Part shown: positions 7,360 through 15,781 of the stretch, in pieces
Position numbering within the stretch: position 1 is the stretch's first letter
How the letters are laid out: every line of letters begins with the position of its first letter
Origin: a virus
IMG/VR virus record: IMGVR_UViG_3300017963_000688
Span: 1 to 26,347 of that record
DNA: 26,347 nucleotides
Reading direction: 5' to 3' (one strand)
The notes under the pieces: generated by a model
Seen by the model: only the letters and a program-made list of their open reading frames with translations
Told to the model about the DNA's origin: nothing
Databases searched by the model: none
Program-made: the position numbers and the translations under genes

Positions 7360-10300
7360 CTATTGTTCCTTTTGCCATTTACGAACTGCCAGTGAGAAGG
7401 CTTCTGCTGCGTTTGCGTTGTATTGTGTTTCCAGGTTAATCAATTCCCTTTGTGTTTCTTTAGAGAACTTGTTCAAGAAATCACCTACGTCACGTTTAGC
7501 AACCAAGCCTAACGGCGAAGCATTGTCTAATGCAGACCTTATGCCAGACTCAATGCTAGCAAGCTCTTCTGCGTCATCACCTGCCCTATTTAAGAGGAAG
7601 AATAGGTGTTTGCTTGCATCTTTGGTGTCGCCGACAAGTATCTGCCTGATTGCCATTTCGTAAGAAAGCGTACGCTCTGTAGGAACTTTCTTTGTCCAAC
7701 CAAGGATAGCCTGTGAAGCCTTCTGCTTGGCCTTATCTGTGGCATTAGGGTTTTTCTTGTCATAAGCATACTCAAAGCCTTTTGTTCTGGCTATTGAATA
7801 TTCCTGAGTTATGTTCTTCTCATTGAACTTGGCATCTACTTTGTCAAATAAAGCCATTGCTTGTTTAAGTGCGGCAGACTCTTTCTGTGCTAATTGGACA
7901 ATTGCATCTTTGGTTTGACTTGGATTCCATGTAGATTTCACTACTGCATCGCCAACATTTTTAGCTGTCTGAAGTGTAGGCCCACCAAAAAGATTTGGCA
8001 ATCCGTAGACTATGTCAGCCAGAATACCAACTGCGCCTCCGTCCAATATATCTTTAATGATATTAGATGAGATGGCCTTGAGGTTTCGATTCTCTTCTTT
8101 AGTGAGGTTCTTTGTTAGTGACTCGCTTTTTCCTAAAGTAAAGTCTCGTGCAACGTTGTATATCTCACCGACAATAGCCATTGAAACTAGCCATCTTACC
8201 ATTTTAGATGGGTCACGATTCTGTACGGAATCTTTGATTACGTCATTCCATACATGACCAACTTGGTCTGCACCCCATGTCTTAAATTGAGCCGAGATTC
8301 GCATGAATGGCTTATTGTCCCACCAGCTACGCTTAGTACTTAACATAACAGGGAAGGCCGTGTCTTTGACTGTTCGGTGAAGGATTGCATCTAACAGCTC
8401 TGGAGGGATGTCGTCAGCCGAAGTCAGCTTGCTTATTAATTCGTCATTTCCAAGCTCACGTAATCTATTTTTAGCTTGCCTCGGAGACTGTCCAATAGTT
8501 TCAAGAACAGATATGATTCCGCCGATTCTCTTGTCAAGAACCTTTGATATTTCGCTGTTGCTATTAAGAAGTTTCAAGTCTCTGTCGATTGAGTTCTTCT
8601 TCATCTGAGCAAGGAACACTTGGTTGCCTCTTTCAGATTTAGAGAATATCTTGCCTGCAACTTTAGTCAAGAGATGGCCAGGCTGGTATCCTTCACCAAG
8701 AGATGTATTGGAAAAGATGGCACCACGGCGTATCATTTCCTCTTCTACTTCTCTTGAATGCTTAATCCATGCACTTATAATTGGTGGGAACTCTTTTAAC
8801 GTCTTAAACAAAGTGCTAGTTGGTCCCATTGCAATTGCTTTTGGGGCTCTGTCAAGCATATTCTTTGTTATCGTCAAAGGAGATAGTCCAATCTTAGATA
8901 GGAACTGATAACCTCTAACTGCTCCGCTAATCTCCTGGCTTGCCGCAGATGCCTGTGAACCTCTTCCAAAAGAAGCTTTAATGAAAGTATCTAGTGTATT
9001 AGCTTCGTCTGCATTTGTTACTCCACGCAAAGACTCACTTTTGACGGCAAGCTTAGGGAATGGCTGGCCTTTTACGTCAGCGCCCCACTGTCTTATGCCT
9101 TCAATAGAGAGCCAGTTCTTCTGAATAAGACCTTCAAGGACTCTGTCAGGGTCCCATTCTATAAATCTATCTGGCAATGGAACTCTAGTCCGTTCAAGGT
9201 AGCCAGAAACTCCACGTAATTGATCTTGCCTGAACCTCTGCAAGTCTGCTACATATTCTTCTACTGAATTAGCAGTACCATTCTTGACGGCTTCTTGGGC
9301 GACCTCGATCACTTCAGGGGAGTTCATGCCTTTATTGGCAGCTTGCTTGAGTATCTTTTCGCCAAGTGCATTAGGAACTTGCGGGAATGCCTCGCCAGTC
9401 TTAGTCAATGAAACTTTCTTACCGCCTACTGTACGCTTAATGCCGACCTTATTTGCTTCATCGAGCATTACGTCTAGCGCTTTACGTAGTTTATCACCAC
9501 GCTCTTTTATCCATTTAGGAGGGTTAGCTTCACGTCCATTGATATACTTGGCAATACGTTCACGGTTAGCCTTATTGACACCTTTAAGTATCTTCTCTGT
9601 ATCCAAAGCAGTGTTATTTATCTGCTTCTGTGCCCTCTGGCCTACCTCATTTAAGTCCTTGGAGATAGATTTACCTTCAGGGCCAAGAGATTCAAGGTGC
9701 TTGGTATATCGACGTATATTGCGACTTGCAACTTCCTTAGTCGCACCCTTAATATCAGACAAAGTAGAACCTAAACGTGTAGCTGTTTCTGTTACTTCTG
9801 TTACAATATCAGGTATGATTGTAGTGGCACCTGCCTGTTTGCCTCCAGCTAGGGCTGGTTCTTGACTAGGCACCTTAGTTAGCGGCGGCTCCTGTGGCTT
9901 GATATGAGGCGTTTTAACCTTAATAGGCTCTACGGGAGGTGTGGCTGGAGATTTCGCCTTCACGGACGTCACAGGGGCCTTAACGGGCTCTGTGACAGAA
10001 GCAGGCCGAAACTTAGGCTTGATAGTGACTGGCTGGCCACGGAATATTATATCTTTTGCCTTCCCATCCTTTAGTAAATCACGAGCCTTTATGACTGCTT
10101 CAAACTCATCTCTCATTCCTTTTACTTTGTCTGGGTGATACTTGAAAGCCTCTTTTTGTGCGGCCTTGCGAATCTGTTCTGGAGTAGCACCCTTTTTGAG
10201 CTTGAGGAGTTTAAGGGCCCTTAATTTTTCTGTTGGGGTTAGTTTAGACCATACACCTTTAATGCCAGAGCCTAGGTATGAGAATACCGCACCAACAGCC

Positions 10301-11136
10301 ATATCCCTAAGCACTGCCTTTGGGCCTTCAAAGCCATATTCAGTGTCTGTTGGATTAATAACCGTACTAGCAGCCTTTGTTATTTGGGCAATAGCTGCGT
10401 TGATCCCATATATCTTCCCTGCTTCAGCGGCTTTAATAGTGGCAGTGATTCCTTTTGGGGTTCCACCTACGAGCTTAGTTTTAATACCTAGTGCATTAGC
10501 GGACTGTATTCCACCAGCAAACTCTGCGATTTCGCCTATAGCTTTACTAAATCCAGATGGGTCGTACCCCATGGCCCAATCAACTGCCTCAGTCAAAGTC
10601 ATATCCTTAGCTTCTTCTGCTATCATACCTTCTGGCATCACTCTTTTGATGGCAGCGTAAGCAACATCTCCTATGTGAAACATTTTGCCATTTGCATATT
10701 TGAAGAATGTGCGTATCGGTGTTTGACCAAGAAGCTTTATCCCTGCGTCTACTTTCTCTATCCTACTTGGGTTTGGAGGTAAGTCCATTCCGTCACCAAC
10801 AAAGAAATTCTTTATTCCAACTTTAGATAGGAACTTTGGAGGAGTGGTGAACTCAGATGTGGGCTGTGATGGTGGGCTTAATGGCTGGTTAAGGTTCTCG
10901 TATCCACGCTCTGCTTCGGACAAGGGTATGCCTAGGTCAAGGTGCATCTTCCATATGTCTTCAGCTGCGGTTGTAACCTCTTCTTTGTCTGTGTTGCCAG
11001 CAAAAACATTGGGGCCAGCAGCTCTTGCGTTAAGGTCGTCCAGTTCAACTTGCTCATCTTGAGTCAACGATGTGGACACACCTGCTCTGCTGTTAAGTGA
11101 GTCAAGTTCAGATTGTTCTTGTACCGTTAATGGCAT
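7360..11136 (-). CDS. Large internal virion (ejection) protein with DnaJ domain, gp16 position
   Basis: A 1258-residue protein in the gp16 position, between a gp15-like protein and the fibre. Residues 3-40 hold two copies of LTxxEQxELDxLNxRA. Residues about 190-290 are hydrophobic/Ala-Gly rich. Residues about 305-358 form a J domain (KKGATPEQIRKAA, YHPDK with H334-P-D336, then DEFEAVIKARDLLKDGK). Residues 365-440 are a Pro/Lys/Thr linker. The rest is long and helical, with a C-terminal part like large polyvalent phage proteins. No lytic transglycosylase motif was seen. In T7 the gp16 homologue is ejected and spans the cell envelope; here the J domain suggests contact with host DnaK. Start and stop are tightly coupled (TAATG before, TAG-ATG after). 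Confidence 0.85.
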   Translation of the reverse strand: MPLTVQEQSELDSLNSRAGVSTSLTQDEQVELDDLNARAAGPNVFAGNTDKEEVTTAAEDIWKMHLDLGIPLSEAERGYENLNQPLSPPSQPTSEFTTPPKFLSKVGIKNFFVGDGMDLPPNPSRIEKVDAGIKLLGQTPIRTFFKYANGKMFHIGDVAYAAIKRVMPEGMIAEEAKDMTLTEAVDWAMGYDPSGFSKAIGEIAEFAGGIQSANALGIKTKLVGGTPKGITATIKAAEAGKIYGINAAIAQITKAASTVINPTDTEYGFEGPKAVLRDMAVGAVFSYLGSGIKGVWSKLTPTEKLRALKLLKLKKGATPEQIRKAAQKEAFKYHPDKVKGMRDEFEAVIKARDLLKDGKAKDIIFRGQPVTIKPKFRPASVTEPVKAPVTSVKAKSPATPPVEPIKVKTPHIKPQEPPLTKVPSQEPALAGGKQAGATTIIPDIVTEVTETATRLGSTLSDIKGATKEVASRNIRRYTKHLESLGPEGKSISKDLNEVGQRAQKQINNTALDTEKILKGVNKANRERIAKYINGREANPPKWIKERGDKLRKALDVMLDEANKVGIKRTVGGKKVSLTKTGEAFPQVPNALGEKILKQAANKGMNSPEVIEVAQEAVKNGTANSVEEYVADLQRFRQDQLRGVSGYLERTRVPLPDRFIEWDPDRVLEGLIQKNWLSIEGIRQWGADVKGQPFPKLAVKSESLRGVTNADEANTLDTFIKASFGRGSQASAASQEISGAVRGYQFLSKIGLSPLTITKNMLDRAPKAIAMGPTSTLFKTLKEFPPIISAWIKHSREVEEEMIRRGAIFSNTSLGEGYQPGHLLTKVAGKIFSKSERGNQVFLAQMKKNSIDRDLKLLNSNSEISKVLDKRIGGIISVLETIGQSPRQAKNRLRELGNDELISKLTSADDIPPELLDAILHRTVKDTAFPVMLSTKRSWWDNKPFMRISAQFKTWGADQVGHVWNDVIKDSVQNRDPSKMVRWLVSMAIVGEIYNVARDFTLGKSESLTKNLTKEENRNLKAISSNIIKDILDGGAVGILADIVYGLPNLFGGPTLQTAKNVGDAVVKSTWNPSQTKDAIVQLAQKESAALKQAMALFDKVDAKFNEKNITQEYSIARTKGFEYAYDKKNPNATDKAKQKASQAILGWTKKVPTERTLSYEMAIRQILVGDTKDASKHLFFLLNRAGDDAEELASIESGIRSALDNASPLGLVAKRDVGDFLNKFSKETQRELINLETQYNANAAEAFSLAVRKWQKEQ

Positions 11137-12545
11137 TACTGGGCTTTCTTTTTAAGTAATTCTTGCCTTCGTGATTCCTCTTCCGCTGACAATGGCTTGA
11201 GCTCTACTGCTGGTTCATCTGATTTAATGACCGCTGATTGAGTGTACATTTGGTCTTGTGTAGGGACTCTGCCTTGTGCTATCTCTGAATTGACCCATGT
11301 CCGTAGTTCTGCATTCGCAGTGTTCACTCTGGCATCGTCTTTCTTTTTACCAGTCCTGAAGAACCTAAGTTCTTTGTCATTAGCTTTCATTATAGCCTCC
11401 ATATCATTGACTACTTGCTTTGGATATGGAGTTTCAAGCTGTGCAATTGCCGTCTGAAACTCTGAGTCAGTAATACTTCTATCGCTGTATCTTGCAGTTA
11501 AAAGTTCATCGTAAGCTTGCTCTTTGTTGAGTTTAAATTTAGAGAAGTCTAATAGCGTATTAGTTATTACAGCGTTGCCATCTGGTGTGGTTTCCGTGGG
11601 TGCTGGCTGATATGAATCTTCTGCCCACTGTGTCCATTTGGCTTTATTAACTACCTCACCTGGCTTTGCATCAAGAGATGGAAGTATAGACCCGTCATCA
11701 AGTTTGCTTTGTGCAATCATATCTGGAGTAAGATTGCCTTGAGATATTTGCTCAACAAAGGCGGTGTTAATATCCATGTTGCGAGAGAACTTGAGGTCTT
11801 CAGACTTCTTACGAGCAAACTGCTCCATCATGTCAATACCTTTGAGTTCGGCAAGGCTTTCTTCAGAGCTGAATATATTTGTCTGGTTGACAAGTTCACG
11901 GGCTTGATCGAATGCCTCTACATCACCACCCATGCCAGCTTTCTTGAGATTGGCCAGTTCGCCTTCAACTTGCGACTGACGAGCCTTAGATAGTAATTTC
12001 GCTGCATCGCTTTTGTCAAGTGGATTAGGGCCAAGTTGTCTCCGGGCTATCATTCGTTCTGCTCTGTCAATGGCATCTGGGTCTGTACCTGAAGCCACGG
12101 CAGCTATGTTAGCAGACATCTCTGTTTGCCAGTTATCATCAGCCCTTGCCATCTGAGCAGTAGTAACGCCCATCTGCCACTTAGGAGCCTGTGAACCTAC
12201 CCATAAATTGTATGCCTGTGCCCCTCGTTTGTTCTTGGGGGCATGTTGGCTTATTCTCTCCAAGGTCTGTTCATAATCAGCTTGGTATGTATCGGGGTCT
12301 AAATTGCCTTTCATGCGAATCTTGAAGTCGTTCAGTTCGGCCTGTGCTTTACGCTGTGACTCGCTTAACTGAGTGTTAGCCTGTTGTAAGTCGTACTGTT
12401 TATACAGGTCTGCACCGGCCAGTAATGCCTGTCCTACGGCAGCACCAGTGCCACCAGTGCCTCTTACGTCTATATTAAGCGGGGTAGCTGTTGACGGAGT
12501 GAAGCCTAGTCTTGGTCTTGATCGTTGTATTCCAAATTTTGCCAT
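11136..12545 (-). CDS. Internal virion protein, gp15 position
   Basis: A 469-residue, mostly helical, polar protein with no enzymatic motif. Its N-terminus (MAKFGIQRSRPRLGF) is basic; the region about 25-60 is Ala/Gln rich, followed by long helices with many QA, LAN and KKA segments, and a Lys/Glu-rich tail. Its length and its place between a gp14-like protein and the 1258-residue giant match the T7-type internal core protein gp15, which helps build the trans-envelope channel during DNA entry. Assignment is by position and character, not by a diagnostic motif. AGGAT precedes the ATG, and the stop overlaps the next start as TAATG. Confidence 0.65.
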   Translation of the reverse strand: MAKFGIQRSRPRLGFTPSTATPLNIDVRGTGGTGAAVGQALLAGADLYKQYDLQQANTQLSESQRKAQAELNDFKIRMKGNLDPDTYQADYEQTLERISQHAPKNKRGAQAYNLWVGSQAPKWQMGVTTAQMARADDNWQTEMSANIAAVASGTDPDAIDRAERMIARRQLGPNPLDKSDAAKLLSKARQSQVEGELANLKKAGMGGDVEAFDQARELVNQTNIFSSEESLAELKGIDMMEQFARKKSEDLKFSRNMDINTAFVEQISQGNLTPDMIAQSKLDDGSILPSLDAKPGEVVNKAKWTQWAEDSYQPAPTETTPDGNAVITNTLLDFSKFKLNKEQAYDELLTARYSDRSITDSEFQTAIAQLETPYPKQVVNDMEAIMKANDKELRFFRTGKKKDDARVNTANAELRTWVNSEIAQGRVPTQDQMYTQSAVIKSDEPAVELKPLSAEEESRRQELLKKKAQ

Positions 12546-12553
12546 GTTTTATC

Positions 12554-13081
12554 CTATGCAAACCCAGTTAAAGTACTCATCCCAGCTTGATTTCCTGTTC
12601 CTAAGCCCGCTGTATTAGCTGTCCCAAACCCAGCTGGAGCAAAAGCGGCTCCAGCGGCCATGCCTGCAAGTTGGATTCCGAAGTTTATATTGGCTCTACG
12701 TGCTGCGTTCTTGGCTCTGGCCTTAGCAGCCTTGCCTCTTAGTCGCTCACCTGTAGCCTGAGACTTAGCTCTACTTAAGGCTGTTTCGCCTTCAAAGCCA
12801 ATCAAGAGGTTTTCAAGTTCGGACTCTTCTGCTTGCTCGCCAATTATATCAGTACCGACTGGAGCATCTAGTCCGCCTGCTGCACCAAGTCCAGCTCTGA
12901 GAGAACTCTTAATCCTCTCGGCTTCTTTGGCTTGCTGGATTGAATCGAATCCAGAGCGAACCTTTGCTGCCTTGCCCTGTTGTTCGGCTACCTGTGCGTT
13001 GTATTCGGCTATATTTTGAGCCGATGTACCTTCTGCGCGGATACCGGATGCACCACTTAATGTTTCGTATACGTTGCCCAT
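12554..13081 (-). CDS. Internal virion protein, gp14-like
   Basis: A 175-residue protein. It has an Ala/Gln/Lys-rich helical N-terminal half (AEYNAQVAEQQGKAAKVRSG, then QQAKEAERIKSSLRAGLGAAGG), an Arg/Ala-rich patch (RLRGKAAKARAKNAARRAN) and a hydrophobic Ala/Gly segment (FGIQLAGMAAGAAFAPAGFG). This is the usual build of the T7 gp14 family, the ejected protein that forms a pore in the outer membrane. The position directly before the gp15-position gene agrees. TAATG overlap with the small gene upstream and a GGGGGG-rich site support the start. Confidence 0.8.
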   Translation of the reverse strand: MGNVYETLSGASGIRAEGTSAQNIAEYNAQVAEQQGKAAKVRSGFDSIQQAKEAERIKSSLRAGLGAAGGLDAPVGTDIIGEQAEESELENLLIGFEGETALSRAKSQATGERLRGKAAKARAKNAARRANINFGIQLAGMAAGAAFAPAGFGTANTAGLGTGNQAGMSTLTGFA

Positions 13082-13266
13082 TAAAATATCCCCCCTGGCA
13101 TCTTATTAAGGAACGAAGAGTATCCTTCTTTCCTGGCTTCCTTTTTTGTTTTGCCAGTAAGAGTTGCTTCAATACCCTCAATAGAGTCCGCCTCCTTAGG
13201 AAGAACACCGATGCTCCTTGAAGCAGAGGTGGCACGTCCAACCGAGTCATTCAACACTTGTCCCAT
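13081..13266 (-). CDS. Small hypothetical virion-region protein
   Basis: A 61-residue basic protein (MGQVLNDSVGRATSASRSIG through FLNKMPGGIF) with no recognised domain. It is bracketed by TAATG overlaps on both sides, so it is translated with the gp13-like and gp14-like genes. A small peptide at this place is common in related gene orders and may be a minor virion component. Confidence 0.7.
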   Translation of the reverse strand: MGQVLNDSVGRATSASRSIGVLPKEADSIEGIEATLTGKTKKEARKEGYSSFLNKMPGGIF

Positions 13267-13676
13267 TACATATACCTCGCATACATAAACGCATCTTTGT
13301 CGCCAACGAAATTCTTCATTGTGCTTTCCTTTGTAAAACCAAGATGTTCAACTAATCTTATTGCTTCAGGAAAGTCACACTCTACGTAAGCCTGAAGCCT
13401 GCTTATATTGTTGTTTTCGCAGAAGTTATTTATACTATCACGGATTACACGGAAAGCAATCAACCGCTTGTCTTTGGCTAATTGGGTCATATCAACCCAG
13501 CACCATGCCGTATGGAGATTAATAAACCTAAACCCACCAACGCCCATGACCTGGCCATCGTCCTCCAGTGTGTATAAATAACTAATCTGTCCTGGGCATT
13601 CCTTCTGCATTCCACGGCTTGTGGAGTTGTCGCCCATATAGTCCAAATCTTCTTGTATACTCTCTCTAAATATCAT
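13266..13676 (-). CDS. GNAT-fold protein, T7 gp13-like
   Basis: A 136-residue protein with an acetyltransferase-like pattern: N-terminal MIFRESIQEDLDYM, a VMGVGGFRFIN strand, an AFRVIRDSINNFCENN helix, and the C-terminal pair EAIRLVEHLGF and STMKNFVGDKDAFMYAR. It resembles the phage gp13-type GNAT family found just before the internal virion proteins; the T7 protein is needed for proper assembly of the core. The pyrophosphate-binding Q/RxxGxG/A loop is not clear, so enzymatic activity is doubtful. The gene overlaps the nozzle body by ATGA. Confidence 0.82.
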   Translation of the reverse strand: MIFRESIQEDLDYMGDNSTSRGMQKECPGQISYLYTLEDDGQVMGVGGFRFINLHTAWCWVDMTQLAKDKRLIAFRVIRDSINNFCENNNISRLQAYVECDFPEAIRLVEHLGFTKESTMKNFVGDKDAFMYARYM

Positions 13677-15772
13677 CGTCCAGTTTTGCTCACTCTTGAT
13701 AAAATAGCTCTTACTGTTAATGGGGTTGGATTAGTAACCCCAGACGTTTTCTTGCTCGTTACTATCATTGGGTCGTCAATAGTGAATCCTGCGTCCTGAT
13801 GAACAGTTACGTCACCAGTGAATAGGTCGTCTATTTCAGACTTATTAATCAGTTCAGCCGATGTGAGGTCAACATCGTATGTATCGCTTTCACTATCACC
13901 ATAAGACACATCCTTTGAATCAAGGACGCTGAGGACGGCTTCTGCGGCTTTCTTTGTGCTACCATGTGTTGAACCACCTCCTGTGTCTGTATCAAGTCTC
14001 ATGGGCTTTACAATAGGCGTAAACGGCAAGCCTACGTGTACTACAGAGGCGGCATCGTCCAGCGTAATCTCACCGCCAGATACCGTCTTTGGACCCACAG
14101 AGATACCGTCAGCCAATACAGCCACAGTCTCACCTTCAAGATAGTCAAGGCCTGTAATAGTTGTGGTAGCCACATCGTCATAAATATAGCCAGCATCGAC
14201 AAAATGTGCGTCATCATCATCTGTGAATCTCCTTGGAGTAAACCTCTCAATTACCACTACTTCTTCGCTATTCAAGGTACGGTTCACTGATAGCCATACC
14301 TCGTCTTCGTTTGTACTTGGTATTACACAGCCTGAATTAACGCTACCGTTTGTTGGGTGATTGGAGTAAGCTATTACATTCTGGTCCTTTTGGTAGGTCA
14401 GGGAATGAAGTGTGCCATCTGCCATACCAAACCATAGGATTGATTCTGGGTGCTCTTGGTGTGCAAGCCATGTTACGGTAGAGGTTGCTGTGAAATGCTC
14501 TGCTAGCAAGGTTAGTTCTGGGGTAGTATATTTCTGTTCATTGGCATTGTATGTGTACTCCATTAACTTCTTGCCAACAACGTCAATGAAGACAATAGCG
14601 TTGTTTATCTTAATACCTTGTACATCAGCACAACCATACCCTGACTGCTCGTCTACTGTGAAGTTTGTTGGAGTAATAGGGGTGCCAATGCGGTTTGTCT
14701 GTATTGACCATGGCTTACCTGATGTGCCAATGGCTACAGTCTTGTCTACTGTGTCAACCCAGCGTATCTCATTACCAGAGCTTATCGAAACTGCAAAGGA
14801 ATTGTCATCGTTCACTCCTGCATCAAAGTTCTCATAGTCACCAGTCCTGCTTAACCACACGTCCCGCCTAGCCCCGTATATGGCCCTGTCAGAGAGAAAC
14901 GTGATAGACTTAGGGTATCCCTGCACATCACTCCATGAGCCTTCAGCCCAGCGTAAGATAGCTTGCCCAGATGATTTACTGCCAAGATAGGATAGGACTG
15001 TGACTTGCACTGAGGTTGAGCTATTGTAAGAGTCAACCCTTACTATGCCTATCGTCAGGCTGGTATTGTTGGTGAGGTCTGCACTAAAGCCAGATGACAT
15101 GCCTGCTTGCGGTGCTATTCTATATGTTACGTTACTTGAATTCTCTGTGGCTGTGAACTGTATATTCCTATCGTTCTTTGAAACAAACGACCTGAATACC
15201 TCCCAGTCATTACCAGCTACTTTCCTCTGTAGCTCTACGGTTCCAGTCCATGTCCCATGGGTATTAAACGTAAAATTGCCTTTAATATTTAACGCAGAGC
15301 TTGTAGATGTGCCAGTGGTAGATGTCTTAGAGTCTCCACTTGACATTGGGTAGGTGAGTTCAAATAAAGCCCCTACATGGCCAGTCTCAAATGTAGCAGA
15401 GCTAGCCACTAATTGACCAGTCCCACCAACTGTCTCTGTTCCTGTATAAGTCATAGTAACGTCATCGTCATTAGCAAGGTCGTTCCTGAGTAGGAATGGG
15501 CCTTTCTCAAAGACGACTTTATCAAGAGAGAATGTGGTTGGGCTTGTTCTGGATAGTTTGTATTGGGGGTAATCTACGTGAGTAATCCACATTACATCAC
15601 CTAGTTGCTCAAATTGTAGCTGAGGCAGGTCAGAGATGCTATACGGAGTTGCTATTGGGGCGCCGTCGCCGTCTAATAGGGCTCCGTCAAAGAAGAAGCT
15701 GGCGTATTCATGGCCAAACTCAATAGTATAGGCTATTGTGGCTGAGTATATAAATGGAACCATTCTTGTCAT
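13673..15772 (-). CDS. Tail tubular B / nozzle-like protein, body (lacks N-terminal cap)
   Basis: A 699-residue protein that begins inside the family sequence. Its first line (MVPFIYSATIAYTIEFGHEY) corresponds to the 'RLIPFxFSxxQAYVLEFGxxY' block that normally follows the GEVSPxxDARxDxxKYxxGCRRLENM cap. Further family landmarks are IATPYSISDLPQLQF, the DVMWITHVDYPQYKLSR block, FLSDRAIYGARRDVWLSRTGDYENF, and late beta-rich repeats. Relatives are often annotated as FCCH-domain or stabilisation proteins and are thought to form the tail nozzle. The start is real: TAAGGAAACAATATG gives its own ribosome site nine bases after the GLUG gene. The missing cap is supplied, if at all, by one of the two ORFs upstream. 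Confidence 0.85.
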   Translation of the reverse strand: MTRMVPFIYSATIAYTIEFGHEYASFFFDGALLDGDGAPIATPYSISDLPQLQFEQLGDVMWITHVDYPQYKLSRTSPTTFSLDKVVFEKGPFLLRNDLANDDDVTMTYTGTETVGGTGQLVASSATFETGHVGALFELTYPMSSGDSKTSTTGTSTSSALNIKGNFTFNTHGTWTGTVELQRKVAGNDWEVFRSFVSKNDRNIQFTATENSSNVTYRIAPQAGMSSGFSADLTNNTSLTIGIVRVDSYNSSTSVQVTVLSYLGSKSSGQAILRWAEGSWSDVQGYPKSITFLSDRAIYGARRDVWLSRTGDYENFDAGVNDDNSFAVSISSGNEIRWVDTVDKTVAIGTSGKPWSIQTNRIGTPITPTNFTVDEQSGYGCADVQGIKINNAIVFIDVVGKKLMEYTYNANEQKYTTPELTLLAEHFTATSTVTWLAHQEHPESILWFGMADGTLHSLTYQKDQNVIAYSNHPTNGSVNSGCVIPSTNEDEVWLSVNRTLNSEEVVVIERFTPRRFTDDDDAHFVDAGYIYDDVATTTITGLDYLEGETVAVLADGISVGPKTVSGGEITLDDAASVVHVGLPFTPIVKPMRLDTDTGGGSTHGSTKKAAEAVLSVLDSKDVSYGDSESDTYDVDLTSAELINKSEIDDLFTGDVTVHQDAGFTIDDPMIVTSKKTSGVTNPTPLTVRAILSRVSKTGR

Positions 15773-15781
15773 ATTGTTTCC

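Noticed and set aside
7244-7663. 139-codon + strand ORF over the fibre/J-protein boundary
   Set aside because: Runs across the coupled stop/start of two solid - strand genes; no independent support.
9284-9865. Long + strand ORF of 193 codons opposite the J-domain protein gene
   Set aside because: Its composition is that of an antisense shadow (Ser/Leu/Pro-rich, no motif), it has no good ribosome site, and it lies wholly within a well-supported - strand gene.
10142-10660. 172-codon + strand ORF opposite the J-domain region
   Set aside because: Antisense shadow of a recognisable coding region; no motif and no operon partner.
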